Part shown: positions 62,934 through 64,000 of the stretch, piece after piece
Layout of the letters: every line of letters begins with the position of its first letter
Numbering within the stretch: position 1 is the first letter of the stretch
Assembly (NCBI GenBank): GCA_022823305.1
Contig: JAJDXK010000150.1
Span: 1 to 64,000 of the forward strand
DNA length: 64,000 bases
Direction of reading: 5' to 3'
Origin: Alphaproteobacteria bacterium
Lineage (GTDB): Bacteria; Pseudomonadota; Alphaproteobacteria; UBA828
Notes under the pieces: model-generated
Databases searched by the model: none
What the model was told of the DNA's origin: nothing
What the model saw: only the letters and a program-made list of their open reading frames with translations
Translations under genes and position numbers: made by a program

Positions 62934-63787
62934 GGCAGCGACCGGGAGAGGCCGCCTCGTGGCCCCAGGCGTTCTTCCCCGCCCTGGTGCTGCTCGTGTT
63001 CTTCGTCATCCCGTTCGCGATCATGCTGTCCGTCAGCTTCTTCAAGCGCATCGAAGGCGGGTTCTTCGAGCCGTCCTTCGAGCTCTCCAACTACATACGC
63101 TTCCTGTCGCCCTTCTTCGGGAAGATCCTGTTCACATCGATTGCACTTGCCGCGGGAGCGGCCGCGATCGTCGTCGTGATCGCCTTTCCCTTTACCTACA
63201 TCGTGAGCCGGATGGACCGCCGTACCCAGACGATCATCCTGGTGTTCGTTCTTTCCGTTCTTTCGCTGTCGGAAGTCATCATCGGCTTTGCTTGGTCGAC
63301 CCTCCTGTCGCGAACGGCCGGCATCGGAAACCTCATTGCGTGGCTCGGCCTGAGCGATGCGCCCCAGGCCTACACGCCGGGCCTCGTGGCGCTGATCCTG
63401 GGACTGAGCTATCTCGGCTTCCCCTACGCGGTTCTCACGATGTATCCCGCGGTCTCCCGGCTCGACCCCGAACTGCCGGAGGCGGCCCGCATGTCCGGCG
63501 CATCGCCGCTCAGGGCGTTCGTGAGCGTGACGCTGCCGATCATGCGCCGCACCATCACCGGCGCCCTCATCCTCGTGTTCGTCTTTACCCTTGGCGCCTA
63601 CCTGCTTCCCCAGGTGTTGGGGCGACCGGCGCACTGGACCCTGCCGGTCCACATCACCGACCAGGCCATCTTCCAATCGAACCTTCCCTTCGGCGCCGCG
63701 ATGGCGATGTTTTTCCTTCTCGTATCGCTCGCACTGGTCGGCCTGGCCCTCGCCGTGAGCGGCGATCGCAAGGGCAGCCAGCCATGA
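62930..63787 (+). CDS. ABC transporter permease (PotB-like)
   Basis: A 285 aa permease with six hydrophobic segments. The EAA-type loop reads LPEAARMSGASPLRAFVSVTLP (in two parts). GTG start overlapping the ATPase stop (GTGA); its own stop overlaps the next ATG as ATGA. Confidence 0.93.
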   Translation: MRQRPGEAASWPQAFFPALVLLVFFVIPFAIMLSVSFFKRIEGGFFEPSFELSNYIRFLSPFFGKILFTSIALAAGAAAIVVVIAFPFTYIVSRMDRRTQTIILVFVLSVLSLSEVIIGFAWSTLLSRTAGIGNLIAWLGLSDAPQAYTPGLVALILGLSYLGFPYAVLTMYPAVSRLDPELPEAARMSGASPLRAFVSVTLPIMRRTITGALILVFVFTLGAYLLPQVLGRPAHWTLPVHITDQAIFQSNLPFGAAMAMFFLLVSLALVGLALAVSGDRKGSQP

Positions 63788-64000
63788 CGGGTTGGCTCGG
63801 CAAGGCATTCGTTGCCGGCGTCCTGGTCTTCCTGGCGGCGCCCCTCGTCGTGGTTGCCGGGGTATCCGTCAACCAGCCGAAGCGTCTTCTCTTCCCGCCG
63901 GAGGGATTCTCCCTGAGGTGGTATGACGAGCTCTTCACCAAGAGCGACTGGGCCGGGTCCCTGACCAACTCGGCGATCATCGCCGTGTTTGCCGGCCTTC
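63784..64000 (+). CDS. ABC transporter permease (PotC-like), partial
   Basis: The first 72 codons of the second permease. An N-terminal membrane segment FVAGVLVFLAAPLVVVAGVS precedes FPPEGFSLRWYDELF, a block typical of PotC. It runs off the right edge of the window. ATGA overlap with the PotB-like gene. Confidence 0.92.
   Translation, partial: MTGWLGKAFVAGVLVFLAAPLVVVAGVSVNQPKRLLFPPEGFSLRWYDELFTKSDWAGSLTNSAIIAVFAGL

Overview
The window is very GC-rich DNA and almost entirely coding. It suggests a free-living, heterotrophic alphaproteobacterium, possibly of the Rhodospirillales/Rhizobiales type. The suggestion rests on base composition, frequent GTG starts, stop/start overlaps of the ATGA or GTGA kind, and families typical of that class (a DUF2125-like exported protein, DUF1045, BMP and Liv ABC transporters, KamA-type radical SAM protein). 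No rRNA, tRNA, CRISPR array, transposase or phage gene was seen. The taxonomic placement is inference.

Layout. 1-12.5 kb: alanine dehydrogenase, methylmalonate-semialdehyde dehydrogenase, an amidase, two tandem beta-ureidopropionase-like nitrilases, a third nitrilase-fold hydrolase and an M20 carbamoylase. Together these look like reductive pyrimidine or beta-amino-acid/carbamoyl catabolism. Interspersed are a DNA glycosylase whose stop overlaps the start of a lone sugar-type ABC permease, and a MetE-like methyltransferase. 12.5-20 kb: ChaC, a PDZ protein that has lost its HtrA catalytic triad, nagK-nagA, a Gfo/Idh oxidoreductase coupled to a proline-racemase-family epimerase, and a ROK regulator. 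20-28 kb: an AT-rich regulatory gap, two small exported proteins (spondin domain, DUF4168), an enolase-superfamily / carboxymuconolactone-decarboxylase-like / 3-hydroxyisobutyrate-dehydrogenase-like operon, an isochorismatase-fold amidase, a hydroxypyruvate isomerase and an RpiR regulator. 28-39 kb: a complete Liv-type ABC transporter followed by a KamA-type radical SAM aminomutase, divergent from an operon of CoA ligase, thiolase-like protein, DUF35 partner and MFS transporter. 39-51.4 kb: a BMP-type (nucleoside/purine-like) ABC transporter divergent from a three-subunit molybdenum hydroxylase, then an AmpG-like transporter, a small barrel-like protein, a PNPOx-fold protein and a clear creatinase. 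51.4-58.5 kb: a DMT transporter and five oxygenase-type genes in about 6 kb. 58.6-64 kb: DUF1045, then a less GC-rich block with a LysR regulator and a PotABCD-like transporter that runs off the window.

The main theme is scavenging of organic nitrogen: amides, carbamoyl compounds, N-heterocycles, creatine and amino acids. Several ABC uptake systems sit next to hydrolases and oxygenases.

The most unusual structure is a dispersed multi-hairpin intergenic repeat of about 175 bp in five copies (near 13.2, 14.5, 24.0, 24.6 and 27.9 kb). Its CTAG-like ends contain the TAG stop codons of six flanking genes, and one copy carries paired changes that preserve its terminal hairpin.
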